This document shows, piece by piece, positions 12,931-23,174 of a DNA stretch of 64,000 nucleotides (positions are counted from its first letter, which is position 1; the number at the start of each line of letters is the position of its first letter). Location: contig NC_087176.1 of the NCBI RefSeq assembly GCF_035594125.1, positions 19,336,591 through 19,400,590 on the forward strand, written 5' to 3'. The position numbers and the translations under genes are program-made. The DNA comes from Scylla paramamosain. Taxonomy: Eukaryota; Arthropoda; Malacostraca; Decapoda; Portunidae. The notes below the pieces were generated by a model, which was not told the DNA's origin, did not search any database, and worked only from the letters and a program-made list of their open reading frames with translations.

Positions 12931-13367
12931 AGCTTCCCTCTTGAGAGAGTCCATAGAGTGTTGATAAGCGTTCACAGTGTAAGATGGCGACTTTGGCTTG
13001 TGTTGATGAGGGGAGTAACAGTCTTCAGAGCTTTGTTCTTTATATACAATATGTACACAAAGACGGGGAAGGAAAACATGTCTCTGAGTGGTTACCAATT
13101 TTGGGGGACAGCACTTTATCTATTTCTATTTTTTTTTTTTAACTATACATGGAAAAAAATGAAGGAAGTGATGATATTGCGTGGCTTATCATAAAGATTG
13201 TTTTGATAAAGATTGTTTTATTAGGGGTAGGGAAAGGGAGAGGGAGAGGGAGGAGGGATGGTGCGAAACATTTTAAAGGACTAGTCTGTATACACGAGAG
13301 CAAAAATTAATGCAAAGGAAGAACAAACAACAGCAGATTTTGTGTCCCTTCCGTGGCTGTTTGTGAT

Positions 13368-13370
<3 letters not shown>

Positions 13371-13406
<36 letters not shown>

Positions 13407-13439
13407 AGGTAGATGTGGCTGTGAATGTTCTCGGATTTT

Positions 13440-13516
<77 letters not shown>
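13371..13516. repeat. (TAG)n and (GA)n microsatellites
   Basis: (TAG) at 13371-13406 and (GA) at 13441-13516. The sequence to about 13910 is purine-rich (GGGGA words) and flips to pyrimidine-rich from about 13960 to 14190. Confidence 0.97.
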
Positions 13517-13519
<3 letters not shown>

Positions 13520-14190
13520 TTAATTGTGAAGGTTAAGGGAGTGATGGGGCGAAGAGAAGGTCAGGAAAAAGCCAAGAGATAGGGAAGGAAGGAAGAAAGT
13601 TGATGTAGGTGATGGGGAAGCATATGGAGTGGTGGAAGTGAAAAGATGTGTGGATGGAATGTGGAAGGAGAGAGGGGAGAAGAGAAACTGTTAAGGGGAG
13701 GGGGAAGGGGATAAAGAGGGAGAAAAAGGCGGGATGGGTGAGTGGGGAGGAAAAAGGGGAGTAGTATGAGAGGTAAAGAGAACAGTGAAAGGAAATGGGG
13801 ACAGAAGAGGAGTGAGAGTGAGTGGGGAGAGGGAGGGGAGTTAGGAGTGGGCGTTAGTGGGGAGGGAAGGGGAGTGGGTGATAGTGGGAAATGGGAGTAG
13901 ATAGGAAAGGCGAGGCGGGGAGTTATCGCTGCCATTGCAGAGAAGATGGGTGTCTCCTTTACTCCCCTACCCCCCAATCATCTCTGCTCCTCCTTCCCTC
14001 CCCACCTCCCCTTCCCCCCTCCTCACCTCCTTTGCACGTACATCATCCTTTGCACAGAATTATCATCAATCTTCGCTCAAGCACCAGGCGATATTCACTT
14101 GTTTTATCCTGCCGCCTTTATTTCTCCTCCCCTCTCCTCCCAACCCCTCTGTAATCCCCCCATACGCCCCTCCCCCCCTTCTCTGTCTCC
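13517..14190. other. Strand-asymmetric block: purine-rich then pyrimidine-rich
   Basis: Plus strand 13540-13920 is almost all G/A; 13960-14190 is almost all C/T. The two halves form a loose inverted composition with a switch near 13935. No gene is supported. Confidence 0.6.
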
Positions 14191-14496
14191 TATTTGTTTA
14201 TCTACAGCACTTCAACTCTTTCTGTCTGTAAACTGCTATTAGTAGAAATAATGAAGGAAGTGATGATATGGCGTGGCTTGACTTCGTTGTTGTGATGATT
14301 GGACACAAAAACAAGTTGAAAAAGAGAAGAAGTTGTAAAAAATTACGTTTAAGAAAAATGAGATGAAGAAGAAAAAAAGGAAAGAAGTTCAAGAAAATAA
14401 GTAACCGTTGTGTGTTGATAAATGTCTCTCATATCTGAAGACTAGCAACATTTTTGTAAATGAAGTTGATTGTCTATTATTGACTGTATAATAGAA

Positions 14497-14498
<2 letters not shown>

Positions 14499-14551
<53 letters not shown>
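14499..14551. repeat. (CA)n microsatellite
   Basis: A 53-bp perfect tract just before the right CCTTAAT block. Confidence 0.98.
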
Positions 14552-14553
<2 letters not shown>

Positions 14554-14592
14554 AAACAGATTCTTTTCCAGCATTTTTTAGAACACTGTACA

Positions 14593-15022
14593 GTCCTTAA
14601 TCCAGATTATTTTCTTAATCTGTCATCCTTAATCCACAATGCTTTCTTAATCTAACATCCTTAATTTCAATTTCCTTAATCTGTTATTCTTAATCCATAC
14701 TATTTTCTTAATCTATTATCCTTAAGCTAGACTATTGTCTTAATCTACTTTCCTAAATTTAGACTATTTTATTAATGTACTGTTTTTAATTCCGACTAAA
14801 TTCTTAATTTACTATCCTTAATCCAGACTATTTCTTTAATCTACTATCTTTAATCCAGACTATTTTATTCATCTAATATCCTTTATCTTAATTTACTTAA
14901 TCTAGTATCCTTATTTTTTATTTCTTAGTGTAATATCTTTTATCCGTGGTATTTTCTTAACGAATATCCTTAATCCAGATTTTTTTTTTTTGTTTATATA
15001 CGGTTATTAATTTTAATTTTCT
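14593..15022. repeat. CCTTAAT minisatellite, right block
   Basis: The same family as at 8977-9840 in the same orientation: units such as CCTTAATCCAGATTATTTTC and TTAATCTGTCATCC, all diverged. It ends where the LINE begins (~15030). The left and right blocks enclose the 4.7-kb segment that carries the retropepsin-like gene. Confidence 0.85.
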
Positions 15023-15117
15023 TAATTTATCCTCCCCATCTGGGGAGGGGACCATAAATGTCCCCAGGTCGGACTGCCTTTCTGTCGACGACCCTAAGTG
15101 TCTTGACACCCCCCCTC

Positions 15118-15835
15118 AATTTTTTCTTCATTAACATCTGCAACATTCGCGGTCTAAGATCTAATTTTCAATCTGTAGAACACCACCTCTCCTCTTCTAA
15201 ACCTCATCTTCTTTTCCTCACTGAAACTCAGGTGTCTGAGGCAACTGACAGTAGCCCCTTTTCTGTTCCCTCCTACTTTCTCTATCCTCATTTTCGATCC
15301 AAAGCTGGATGCTGCGTTTATGTGCACAATGACTTAACCTGCTCTCGTGCCCACGCTCTTGAATCTTCCGAGTTTTCCACCATCTGGCTACGACTACAGA
15401 GTCACTCTCAAACTAAATTTATCTGTGTTGTATACCTCTCACCTAACTCCTCTGACAATAAGAAATTCTTTGACTACTTAACTTCCAAAGTGGAGCACAT
15501 TCTGACCCTCTTCCCTTTGCAAAGATCTCCATTCTTGGAGACTTCAATGTTCACCACCAGCTTTGGCTTTCCTCCCCCTTCACTGACTATCCTGGTGAAC
15601 TAGCCTTCAACTTTGCTATCCTCCATGACCTAGAGCAATTGGTGCAACACCCTACTCGTATTCCTGACCGTCTTGGAGATACGCCCAACATTCTTGACCT
15701 TTTCCTGACCTCTTATCCTTCTGCTTATGCTGTTGCTGTCACCGTTTCTTCTCCGATGGGCTCCTCTGATCACAATCTCATATCTTTATCTTGTTCTATC
15801 GCTCCAATCCCTCCTCAGGATCCCCCTAAGCGAAG
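15118..15835 (+). pseudogene. LINE endonuclease domain, frameshifted
   Basis: This is the AP-endonuclease part of the LINE. The first frame runs to about 15528 and the second continues to about 15835 in another frame. The DNIRG/TET/GDFN/SDH-type motif series is recognisable in order, so the cause is a single small deletion and not loss of the domain. In intact relatives this domain nicks target DNA for target-primed reverse transcription. Confidence 0.75.
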
Positions 15836-15879
15836 GTGCCTCTGGCGTTTTGCCCCTTTTTTTTTTTTTTTTTTTTTGA

Positions 15880-17055
15880 TAGAGACTGGCACAAAGCTTT
15901 GATTTCCAAACTACCCTCCTATGGCTTCTCTCCTTCTCTCTGTAACTTCATCTCAAGTTTCCTTTCTGACCGTTCTATTGCTGCTGTGGTAGACGGTCAC
16001 TGTTCTTCTCCTAAATCTATTAACAGTGGTGTTCCTCAGGGTTCTGTAACTTCATCTCAAGTTTCCTTTCTGACCGTTCCATTGCTGCTGTGGTAGACGG
16101 TCACTGTTCTTCTCCTAAATCTATTAACAGTGGTGTTCCTCAGGGTTCTGTCCTATCACCCACTCTCTTCTTATTATTCATTAATGATCTTCTAAACCAA
16201 ACTTCTTGTCCTATCCACTCCTACGCTGATGATACCACCCTGCATTTTTCCACGTCTTTTCATTGACGTCCAACCCTTCAGGAGGTGAACATTTCACGCA
16301 GGGAAGCCACAGAACGCTTATCTTTCTAAAATTTCTGACTGGGGCAGAGCAAACTTGGTATTGTTCAATGCCTCAAAAACTCAAGTCCTCCATCTATCAA
16401 CTCGACACAACCTTCCACACAACTATCCCCTCTTCTTCAATGACACTCAACTGTCCCCCTCTTCTACAGTGAACATCCTTAGTCTGTCCTTTACTTATAA
16501 TCTGAACTGAAAACTTCACATCTCATCTCTAGCTAAAACAGCTTCTATGAAGTTAAGCGTTCTGAGACGTCTCCGCCAGTTTTTCTCACCCCCCCCAGCT
16601 GCTAACTCTGTGCAAGGGCCTTATCCGTCCATGTATGGAGTATGCTTCACATGTCTGAGGGGGTTCCACTCATACTGATCTTCTAGACAGGGTGGAATCA
16701 AAAGCTTTTCGTCTCATCAACCCCTCTCCTCTGACTGACTGTCTTCAGCCTCTCTCTCACCGCCGCAATGTTGCATATCTAGCTGTCTTCTACCGCTATT
16801 TTCATGCTAACTGCTCTTCTGGTCTTGCTAACTGCATGGCCCCCCCCTCCTCCAGCGGCCTCGCTGCACAAGACTTTCTTCTTTCACCCCTATTCTGTCC
16901 ACCTCTCTAACACAAGAGTTAACCATTACTCTCAATCATTCATCCCTTTCTCTGATAAACTCTGGAACTCCCTGCCTGCTTCTGTATTTCCACCTTCCTA
17001 TGACTTGAATTCCTTCAAGAGGGAGGTTTCAAGACACTTGTTCATCAATTTTTGA
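15880..17055 (+). pseudogene. LINE reverse transcriptase and C-terminal region, partial and disrupted
   Basis: This segment covers the RT palm from before the GVPQGSV motif through the YADD catalytic motif at 16222-16233, then the C-terminal region with a conserved WNSLP/FKR-type tail. The N-terminal fingers are absent. A 104-bp duplication (not a multiple of three) and later stops prevent translation. Confidence 0.75.
15941..16148 (+). repeat. 104-bp tandem duplication inside the LINE RT
   Basis: Positions 15941-16044 and 16045-16148 are the same sequence with one visible mismatch (CTATTG versus CCATTG). The repeat carries the SDRS to GVPQGS part of the RT. Its length shifts the frame. Near-identity means the duplication is recent compared with the other decay. 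Confidence 0.9.
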
Positions 17056-17165
17056 CCACTGCTTTGACCCTTTTATGGGACTGGCATTTCAGTGGGCATT
17101 TTTTTTTATTGATTTTTGTTGCCCTTGGCCTTCCAAGGACACTGTTGCCAGTGTCCTTCCTACAT

Positions 17166-17168
<3 letters not shown>

Positions 17169-17205
<37 letters not shown>
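17169..17205. repeat. (CA)n tract at the LINE 3' end
   Basis: It starts where the LINE 3' UTR stops and may have grown from the element's tail. Confidence 0.9.
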
Positions 17206-17207
<2 letters not shown>

Positions 17208-17397
17208 TGAAAGAAATTGAGAATAAAAAACAAACGAACATAAGACAGCCGGCAAATAGACACAATAAACAATAAATCAGGTAACAAAGGAACGAAGTAA
17301 AAACAATTATTTACAAAAAACTCCACGAGAACACTTGACTGGCTGGAGAAGAGAAGGACGTGAAATAGTAAACAATGGCGGCTAATGATCAACGATG

Positions 17398-17401
17398 CCA
17401 G

Positions 17402-17443
<42 letters not shown>

Positions 17444-17450
17444 GGACAGA
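17398..17450. repeat. (CAGA)n tetranucleotide tract
   Basis: About 13 units with CGGA variants at both ends. Confidence 0.97.
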
Positions 17451-17661
17451 GGGCGACGAAATAACACATAATAGCAAGACCACACTTCCAAAAAAAACAT
17501 TGCTAAGGTATATAGAAACAAAAAAAAAGTGTAGGGAAATTAACTTGAAATCTCATCGGAAAGTAAATTTTGCAAACGGCGCCCTGATGGTTGAGAGGAG
17601 AGGAAATGACTCGTGGTCTGCACCAAGGGAAGGGACGAATGTGTCAAGGAAAATTAATAGG

Positions 17662-17794
17662 AGGAGGAGGAGGAGGAGGAGGAAGGAGATGAGATAGGAC
17701 GATAATAATGATAATAGTTTAAGAATGATGAAAGAGCGCCAATCACTTCCACTCCAATAGAGATAATGACATGTTCCTTAACACGCACACACAC

Positions 17795-17890
<96 letters not shown>
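17662..17890. repeat. (GGA)n, (CA)n and (GA)n microsatellites
   Basis: (GGA) at 17662-17685; (CA) at 17785-17810 joined to (GA) at 17811-17890, the same CA-to-GA junction type as at 404-508. Confidence 0.97.
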
Positions 17891-18320
17891 AAATCGCCAA
17901 ATCAGTTCTATAACACTGCTATACTTCGTCAAAATTTATGGAAACCCTCCTCTTCCTCTTCCTCTATTTGTATTGAGAGTTGGTTGTCAGTTTTCCCATG
18001 GTCCACTGTACATGTTCCCCGGTGCGTCCAATACAATGTGTTTTGAAATGGAGTGGTAGGTGGAGAGGAGCCTCCTGCTGTATTACCCTTCATGCTTCCT
18101 TCTCCTTATACTGAGAGAGAGGGACCGTCAATGGAATGTTACTGTTAATATATATAGCACCAGTTACGTTATTGTCATACTCTTCCTCCTCCTCTTCCTC
18201 TTTCTCTTCTTTCTTCTCTTCTTCCTCCTGCATGTGTGAAGGCGTGACCTGACCTCCTCTTCCACCCTTTTCTGCCCTCCTTAGGTGACCTATCTGCCGC
18301 AATGCGTAGCTGTCAGATCA

Positions 18321-18322
<2 letters not shown>

Positions 18323-18359
<37 letters not shown>
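18323..18359. repeat. (GT)n microsatellite
   Basis: A 37-bp tract, 12 bp before the CTT array. Confidence 0.98.
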
Positions 18360-18370
18360 GTTTGTTTACT

Positions 18371-19687
18371 TTCTTCTTCTTCTTCTTCTTCTTCTTCTTC
18401 TTCTTCTTCTTGAAGCTTCTTCTTCTTCTTCTTCTTCTTCTTCTTGAAGCTTCTTCTTCTTCTTCTTCTTCTTCTTCTTCTTCTTCTTGAAGCTTCTTCT
18501 TCTTCTTCTTGAAGCTTCTTCTTCTTCTTCTTGAAGCTTCTTCTTCTTCTTGAAGCTTCTTCTTCTTCTTCTTGAAGCTTCTTCTTCTTGAAGCTTCTTC
18601 TTCTTCTTCTTCTTGAAGCTTCTTCTTCATCTTCTTGAAGCTTCTTCTTCTTCTTCTTGAAGCTTCTTCTTCTTCTTCTTCTTCTTCTTCTTCTTGAAGC
18701 TTCTTCTTCTTCTTCTTCTTCTTCTTCTTGAAGCTTCTTCTTCTTCTTCTTCTTCTTGAAGCTTCTTCTTCTTCTTCTTCTTCTTCTTGAAGCTTCTTCT
18801 TCTTCTTCTTCTTCTTGAAGCTGCTTCTTCTTCTTCTTCTTCTTGAAGCTGCTGCTTCTTCTTCTTCTTCTTCTTGAAGCTTCTTCTTCTTCTTCTTCTT
18901 CTTCTTCTTCTTCTTCTTCTTCTTCTTCTTCTTCTTGAAGCTTCTTCTTCTTCTTCTTCTTGAAGCTTCTTCTTCTTCTTCTTCTTCTTCTTCTTCTTCT
19001 TGAAGCTTCTTCTTCTTCTTCTTCTTCTTCTTCTTGAAGCTTCTTCTTCTTCTTCTTCTTCTTCTTCTTCTTGAAGCTTCTTCTTCTTCTTCTTCTTCTT
19101 CTTCTTGAAGCTTCTTCTTCTTCTTCTTCTTCTTCTTCTTGAAGCTTCTTCTTCTTCTTCTTCTTCTTGAAGCTTCTTCTTCTTCTTCTTGAAGCTTCTT
19201 CTTCTTCTTCTTCTTCTTCTTCTTGAAGCTTCTTCTTCTTCTTCTTGAAGCTTCTTCTTCTTCTTCTTCTTTTTGAAGCTTCTTCTTCTTCTTCTTCTTC
19301 TTCTTCTTGAAGCTTCTTCTTCTTCTTCTTCTTCTTCTTCTTGAAGCTTCTTCTTCTTCTTCTTCGTCTTCTTCTTGAAGCTTCTTCTTCTTCTTCTTCT
19401 TCTTCTTCTTCTTGAAGCTGCTGCTGCTTCTTCTTCTTCTTGAAGCTGCTGCTGCTTCTTCTTCTTCTTGAAGCTTCTTCTTCTTCTTCTTCTTGAAGCT
19501 TCTTCTTCTTCTTCTTCTTCTTCTTGAAGCTTCTTCTTCTTCTTCTTCTTCTTCTTCTTGAAGCTGCTTCTTCTTCTTCTTCTTCTTCTTCTTCTTGAAG
19601 CTGCTTTTTCTTCTTCTTCTTCTTCTTGAAGCTGCTTCTTCTTCTTCTTCTTCTTCTTCTTCTTCTTCTTCTTCTTCTTCTTCTTCT
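18371..19687. repeat. (CTT)n array punctuated by about 40 GAAGCT junctions
   Basis: This 1.3-kb polypyrimidine array consists of blocks of 3-18 CTT units separated by GAAGCT. By hand count there are about 41 junctions, roughly 34 of them TTCTTGAAGCTTC and about 7 with GCTGC following GAA. Each regular junction contains an AAGCTT (HindIII) site and the palindrome GAAGCTTC. Both strands stay open in several frames because the units are trinucleotides, giving poly-Lys/Glu/Arg frames that are not genes. Confidence 0.95.
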
Positions 19688-19930
19688 CAATCACCTCCCT
19701 TTCTCTACTCGATTTTTTTTTCCTTACTTTTCCCCTTTTTTGCCGTTTCTCTTTTTCTTTTTCTTTTTTTTTTATTCTTGTTTGTCATTTGAGATCAGCA
19801 TGAAAGTTGTTCGTAAAAAATTTTTTCCTCTTTTACACCTAACCTTATTTTTTTTTTCATTTTTTTTTTCCCCTCTTATTCCTGATGTTTCCCTCCGCGT
19901 TAGGAATTGTTTGTTTGCTGCACTAAATTG

Positions 19931-20120
<190 letters not shown>

Positions 20121-20794
20121 GCATCTAGTTTCTTTCTGTCTTTCTATTCCTGTTTCCTTTCTCGTCCCTTCATTTAACTCTTCCCGCCTGTCATGTTTTT
20201 CTGTCTCCCACTCACCCACGCGTCCATGCACCATCTTTTCCTTTCCCTCAGTCTCGCATTTCTCTCCTGGTCCCCATCTTTCCCTCTTCCCTTTATTCTC
20301 TTTTATTCTCTTTATTCTCTTTTGTTCTCTTTCTCCTTCACACTTCCATTCCCTTCCTCGTGCATTCATGATTTTATAGGCAATTGTATTTTCATCCTCT
20401 TTCTTTCTGGTTTTGCCTTGGATTGTGTATTTGTGTCGTGCGGTGTTACTTGCTGTTGTTTGGTCAGCGCTCTAGACCCTTCAGTTAATCCTTCATTGGT
20501 TCGTTCACTCTCATCCCACTTGGCTGTTTTGACCCCGGCCTCGCTCTCTCATTGCCTGCCTCCTTCCCTCCCCACCTCCTTCATTCGATTCCTCGTATAG
20601 AAAAGAAGGATAATGATGGGAGGAAAGAAGAAAAGAAAAGAAAGACGATGGGAGAGAACTTCAAGGGGAAACAAAGAGAGTTGAAGAAGAAAATGAAAGG
20701 AGAAAAAACTTTATTTGTTTATTTTCTAGTGTTAGAATTTAATCCGTATAATTTTTCACGACAGAGGCAAGACGCAAATAGCTTGACACTCTGA

Positions 20795-21208
20795 AGACTC
20801 GCATGTTCCACCCTCACGCTCTCTCTTCCTCATTCAACAGTCTCACTACTCACCCCACGGAATCCGCTCCCTCACACCTTTCCCACCCCTCTCATTTACA
20901 CTCATCCACTCCTCCACTCACTCGCCTCTCCGCCACATTTTTTCAGACTAACCTTTTCCTTCTTCACGCTCTCTATTCTCATTGACTCACTTATTCACTC
21001 AGTCTTGTCCCTCGTACCATTTCCACCCTCTTCTCATTTACAATCCTAATCCTCTCTCACTCACTCACTCACCTGTCCCTCACACTCTTAAGACTCACGT
21101 TTTCTTTTCATACGCTCTCTATCCCCCATTCAACAGACTCACTCGCGCTCACATCATTTACTCTCCAGCCCTTCACTCACTTGCTCACCCATCCGTCACC
21201 TTCCCGCA
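20795..21208. repeat. Degenerate ~150-bp tandem repeat, three units
   Basis: Units start at about 20795, 20945 and 21091, each beginning AGACT. Each contains an ACGCTCTCTnT block about 25 bp in, an 'ATTCAACAG.CTCACT' type block and a later 'TCATTTAC' block. The units are pyrimidine-rich and well diverged. The third ends shortly before the foldback element. Confidence 0.55.
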
Positions 21209-21262
21209 GATCGTGGTGGGCTGGCTAGTTACCCGCTGCGTCACCACGGCCTGGGTCAAATG

Positions 21263-22082
21263 AAGTTCAAATGAAAAAAACATCCTGAGGAGAAGCCTTG
21301 TTGTCGCCTGGCTGCCAGGTATACGAGAGGGCGAAATGATGACGCAGGCGGACGCGACGGGAAGCACCAGCCATCGTGATGAACCTCCATGAGTGCTGGC
21401 GTTCGCGCCGCCACCCTGCGAGAAGTGATTGGCCTCAGGAAAACACAACTTTTTATCTATGTAAGAGTACCTTTGGTCAAGGCCGACAAAGCTGGTACAA
21501 AGACCTACTGAAAGTGCCAATCCCTTAAGAAAACTTCCAAAGCAAGACCAAAATTACATTGAGGCGTCTTGAACCATCTGAAAAAGCTAGAAAAATTATC
21601 GCAACTGGACTCAACTTGGCATCAGGTCCATATTAGGAATCCAATCAGTTTGTTATGACTTGCCAGCTTGTAAAATATGTACCATGCTATTACAATAACA
21701 ATCCCTGAATTCTGAGAACATTGCAGTATTCGCGCGCCATTATTATCAATGAAAACAAGCTTTTTCAGATGGTTCAAGACGCCTCAATGTAATTTTGGTC
21801 TTGCTTTGGAAGTTTTCTTAAGGGATTGGCACTTTCAGTAGGTCTTTGTACCAGCTTTGTCGGCCTTGACCAAAGGTACTCTTACATAAATAAAAAGTTG
21901 TGTTTTCCTGAGGCCAATCACTTCTCGCAGGGTGGCGGCGCGAACGCCAGCACTCATGGAGGTTCATCACGATGGCTGGTGCTTCCCGTCGCGTCCGCCT
22001 GCGTCATCATTTCGCCCTCTCGTATACCTGGCAGCCAGGCGACAACAAGGCTTCTCCTCAGGATGTTTTTTCATTTGAACTT
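21263..22082. mobile_element. Large near-perfect inverted repeat (foldback element)
   Basis: The left arm 21263-21588 (326 bp) and right arm 21758-22082 (325 bp) are reverse complements. I see one substitution (near 21461) and one A-run indel. The 169-bp centre is unique. Each arm carries an open frame starting MALSVGLCTSFVG that runs outward, so the two predicted peptides are identical for most of their length. That identity comes from the duplication and is not evidence of coding. No clear target-site duplication is visible at the outer ends. It could be a foldback transposon, a non-autonomous DNA element with long terminal inverted repeats, or a recent inverted duplication. A transcript would fold into a long dsRNA hairpin. 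Confidence 0.85.
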
Positions 22083-22440
22083 TTCTCTTAAGGATGGACA
22101 CAAAAGTTTTCAGGTATTTTCTTTGAAAAATATTTCTTGTTTACAACGACCTCAGCACTTGGGGATACGAGAGGGAAGATTTCACTTTATGTTGATGGCG
22201 TTCACCTATTTAAGGGACACCGTAATGAACACCCCGTCCACTGAATGGCTTCCCAGTGCAGCGTTACTTGTACCCTCTCTGTATCTTGACCCTTGAGCCG
22301 CGGAAACTCTCGAGTGATGCTTGAGTGTCTGCATCAACTGAAATTGTTGTCAGTAATTAATTTACAGCATCCACTAACTCAAAATTTTATGAAAGCTAGT
22401 GATTGCACCTACTTCTGAATTTAACCATACAAAAATTCGA
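22083..22440. other. Unique DNA right of the foldback element
   Basis: Mixed composition; no repeat, RNA gene or supported frame is seen. Confidence 0.4.
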
Positions 22441-22450
22441 TCTCACATTT

Positions 22451-22678
22451 TCATTTATTCATTTTGAGATACCATATATCATTGTAATGCCCAGGAATGA
22501 AGAGATATGACGCACGGGCGTGCTTGTGCCAGCTTGATAAGTACTGCATGGCCGCTGCGCCCCCACACATCTGTTTTGTATGTCGTTGCAAACGTTCGAT
22601 CGCTTTGGGTCGTTCAGTGGAAAAGTCCCAATAGTCACAGGGATCATTATATAGAAAGTTGTCTTCCACGAAACACAC
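22451..22678 (-). other. Possible exon-like open segment
   Basis: The minus-strand frame contains EDNFLYNDPCDYWDF, then RPKAIERLQRHTKQMC, and ends HYNDIWYLKMNK before a stop. It is rich in Trp, Tyr, His and Cys and free of repeats. It lacks an ATG at its 5' end (a stop lies just upstream of the GTG codon), so it would need to be a spliced terminal exon or a decayed fragment. The family is not recognised. Confidence 0.2.
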
Positions 22679-22740
22679 TTGTAATTAGCAGTGTTTCCGG
22701 CCAGCAGCAGTGACCCTCTGCTTTCCATGGCTGTCGGTGC

Positions 22741-22874
22741 AAGCTTTATAGAAGTGCAACTTATATGTAAAAAGTTGGTAATGACTTAATCTCTCATGGG
22801 TGTCGTTACGTCATATATTCCAAGAACTTTGAGATTATTAGTGAACATATATTGTTTAACTTCTATAAAAGCTT
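22741..22874. repeat. Short imperfect hairpin element (~134 bp)
   Basis: AAGCTTTATAGAAGTGCAAC at the left end is matched in inverted orientation by TAACTTCTATAAAAGCTT at the right end. Similarity continues inward (ACTTATATG versus ATATATTGTT). It could be a tiny MITE or a hairpin RNA source. The right arm includes a TATAAAAG match. Confidence 0.4.
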
Positions 22875-22898
22875 TTTATTATTTATCTTGAAGTAAAC

Positions 22899-23174
22899 AT
22901 GAGCTTTTCTCGTACGGAAAGTAAGCACTATGAAAGAATTCACGTCGCAGCAACAAACAGCACGAGCGCCAAGGCTGTGCGGGAGTTATGGTCGTGGAGG
23001 ACACATACTTACAGGTCACGCTCTGAACCTTTACGTAATCGCTTGCAGGACGCCGATGTGATATCTTCGTGGCTTATACGAAGTCACTCATTATATCAGC
23101 TGTGCAAGAAGCAATCAAGAAAGTTATTACCAGAGGGAACGAAAACCACTACAAAAATAAATTATGCTACCTAA
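22899..23174 (+). other. Small open frame with TATA-like box upstream
   Basis: The ATG at 22899 in a TAAACATGA context opens 91 codons starting MSFSRTESKHYERIH. CTATAAAAGC lies about 35 bp upstream, but that match is also part of a hairpin repeat arm. Composition is not repetitive. There is no recognisable domain and no poly(A) signal close by, so chance is a good explanation. Confidence 0.15.

Larger units (their letters stand above)
15030..17168 (+). mobile_element. Broken non-LTR retrotransposon (LINE), endonuclease plus partial RT, internally deleted
   Basis: Reading frames between 15118 and 15835 encode an APE-type endonuclease. An ICNIRGL start, an LTET motif, a GDFN-type motif near 15538 and an SDHNLI motif near 15768 match the standard order. 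The frame breaks near 15528, consistent with one missing T in a short T run. After a 21-T run (15857-15877) the sequence jumps into the middle of a reverse transcriptase: FISSFLSDRS, GVPQGSV, FINDLL and YADD (16222-16233). The fingers region is therefore missing. A 104-bp tandem duplication and several stops follow. The end matches the usual LINE tail: HRRNVAYLAVFYRYF, then WNSLPASVF and an FKREVSRHL-type segment, with a stop at 17053-17055. About 110 bp of 3' UTR lead into a (CA)n tract. The element cannot encode an active protein. Clade is not assigned; CR1/Jockey-like is plausible. Confidence 0.85.

Noticed and set aside
18290..19690. Very long Lys/Glu/Arg frames (up to 466 codons)
   Set aside because: They are translations of the CTT/GAAGCT array. 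Two overlapping frames on the same strand are equally open, and the content has no protein structure.
21185..22296. Two nearly identical peptides starting MALSVGLCTSFVG on opposite strands, a possible divergent gene pair
   Set aside because: The identity is fully explained by the inverted repeat and ends at the arm boundary. There is no domain or codon signal.
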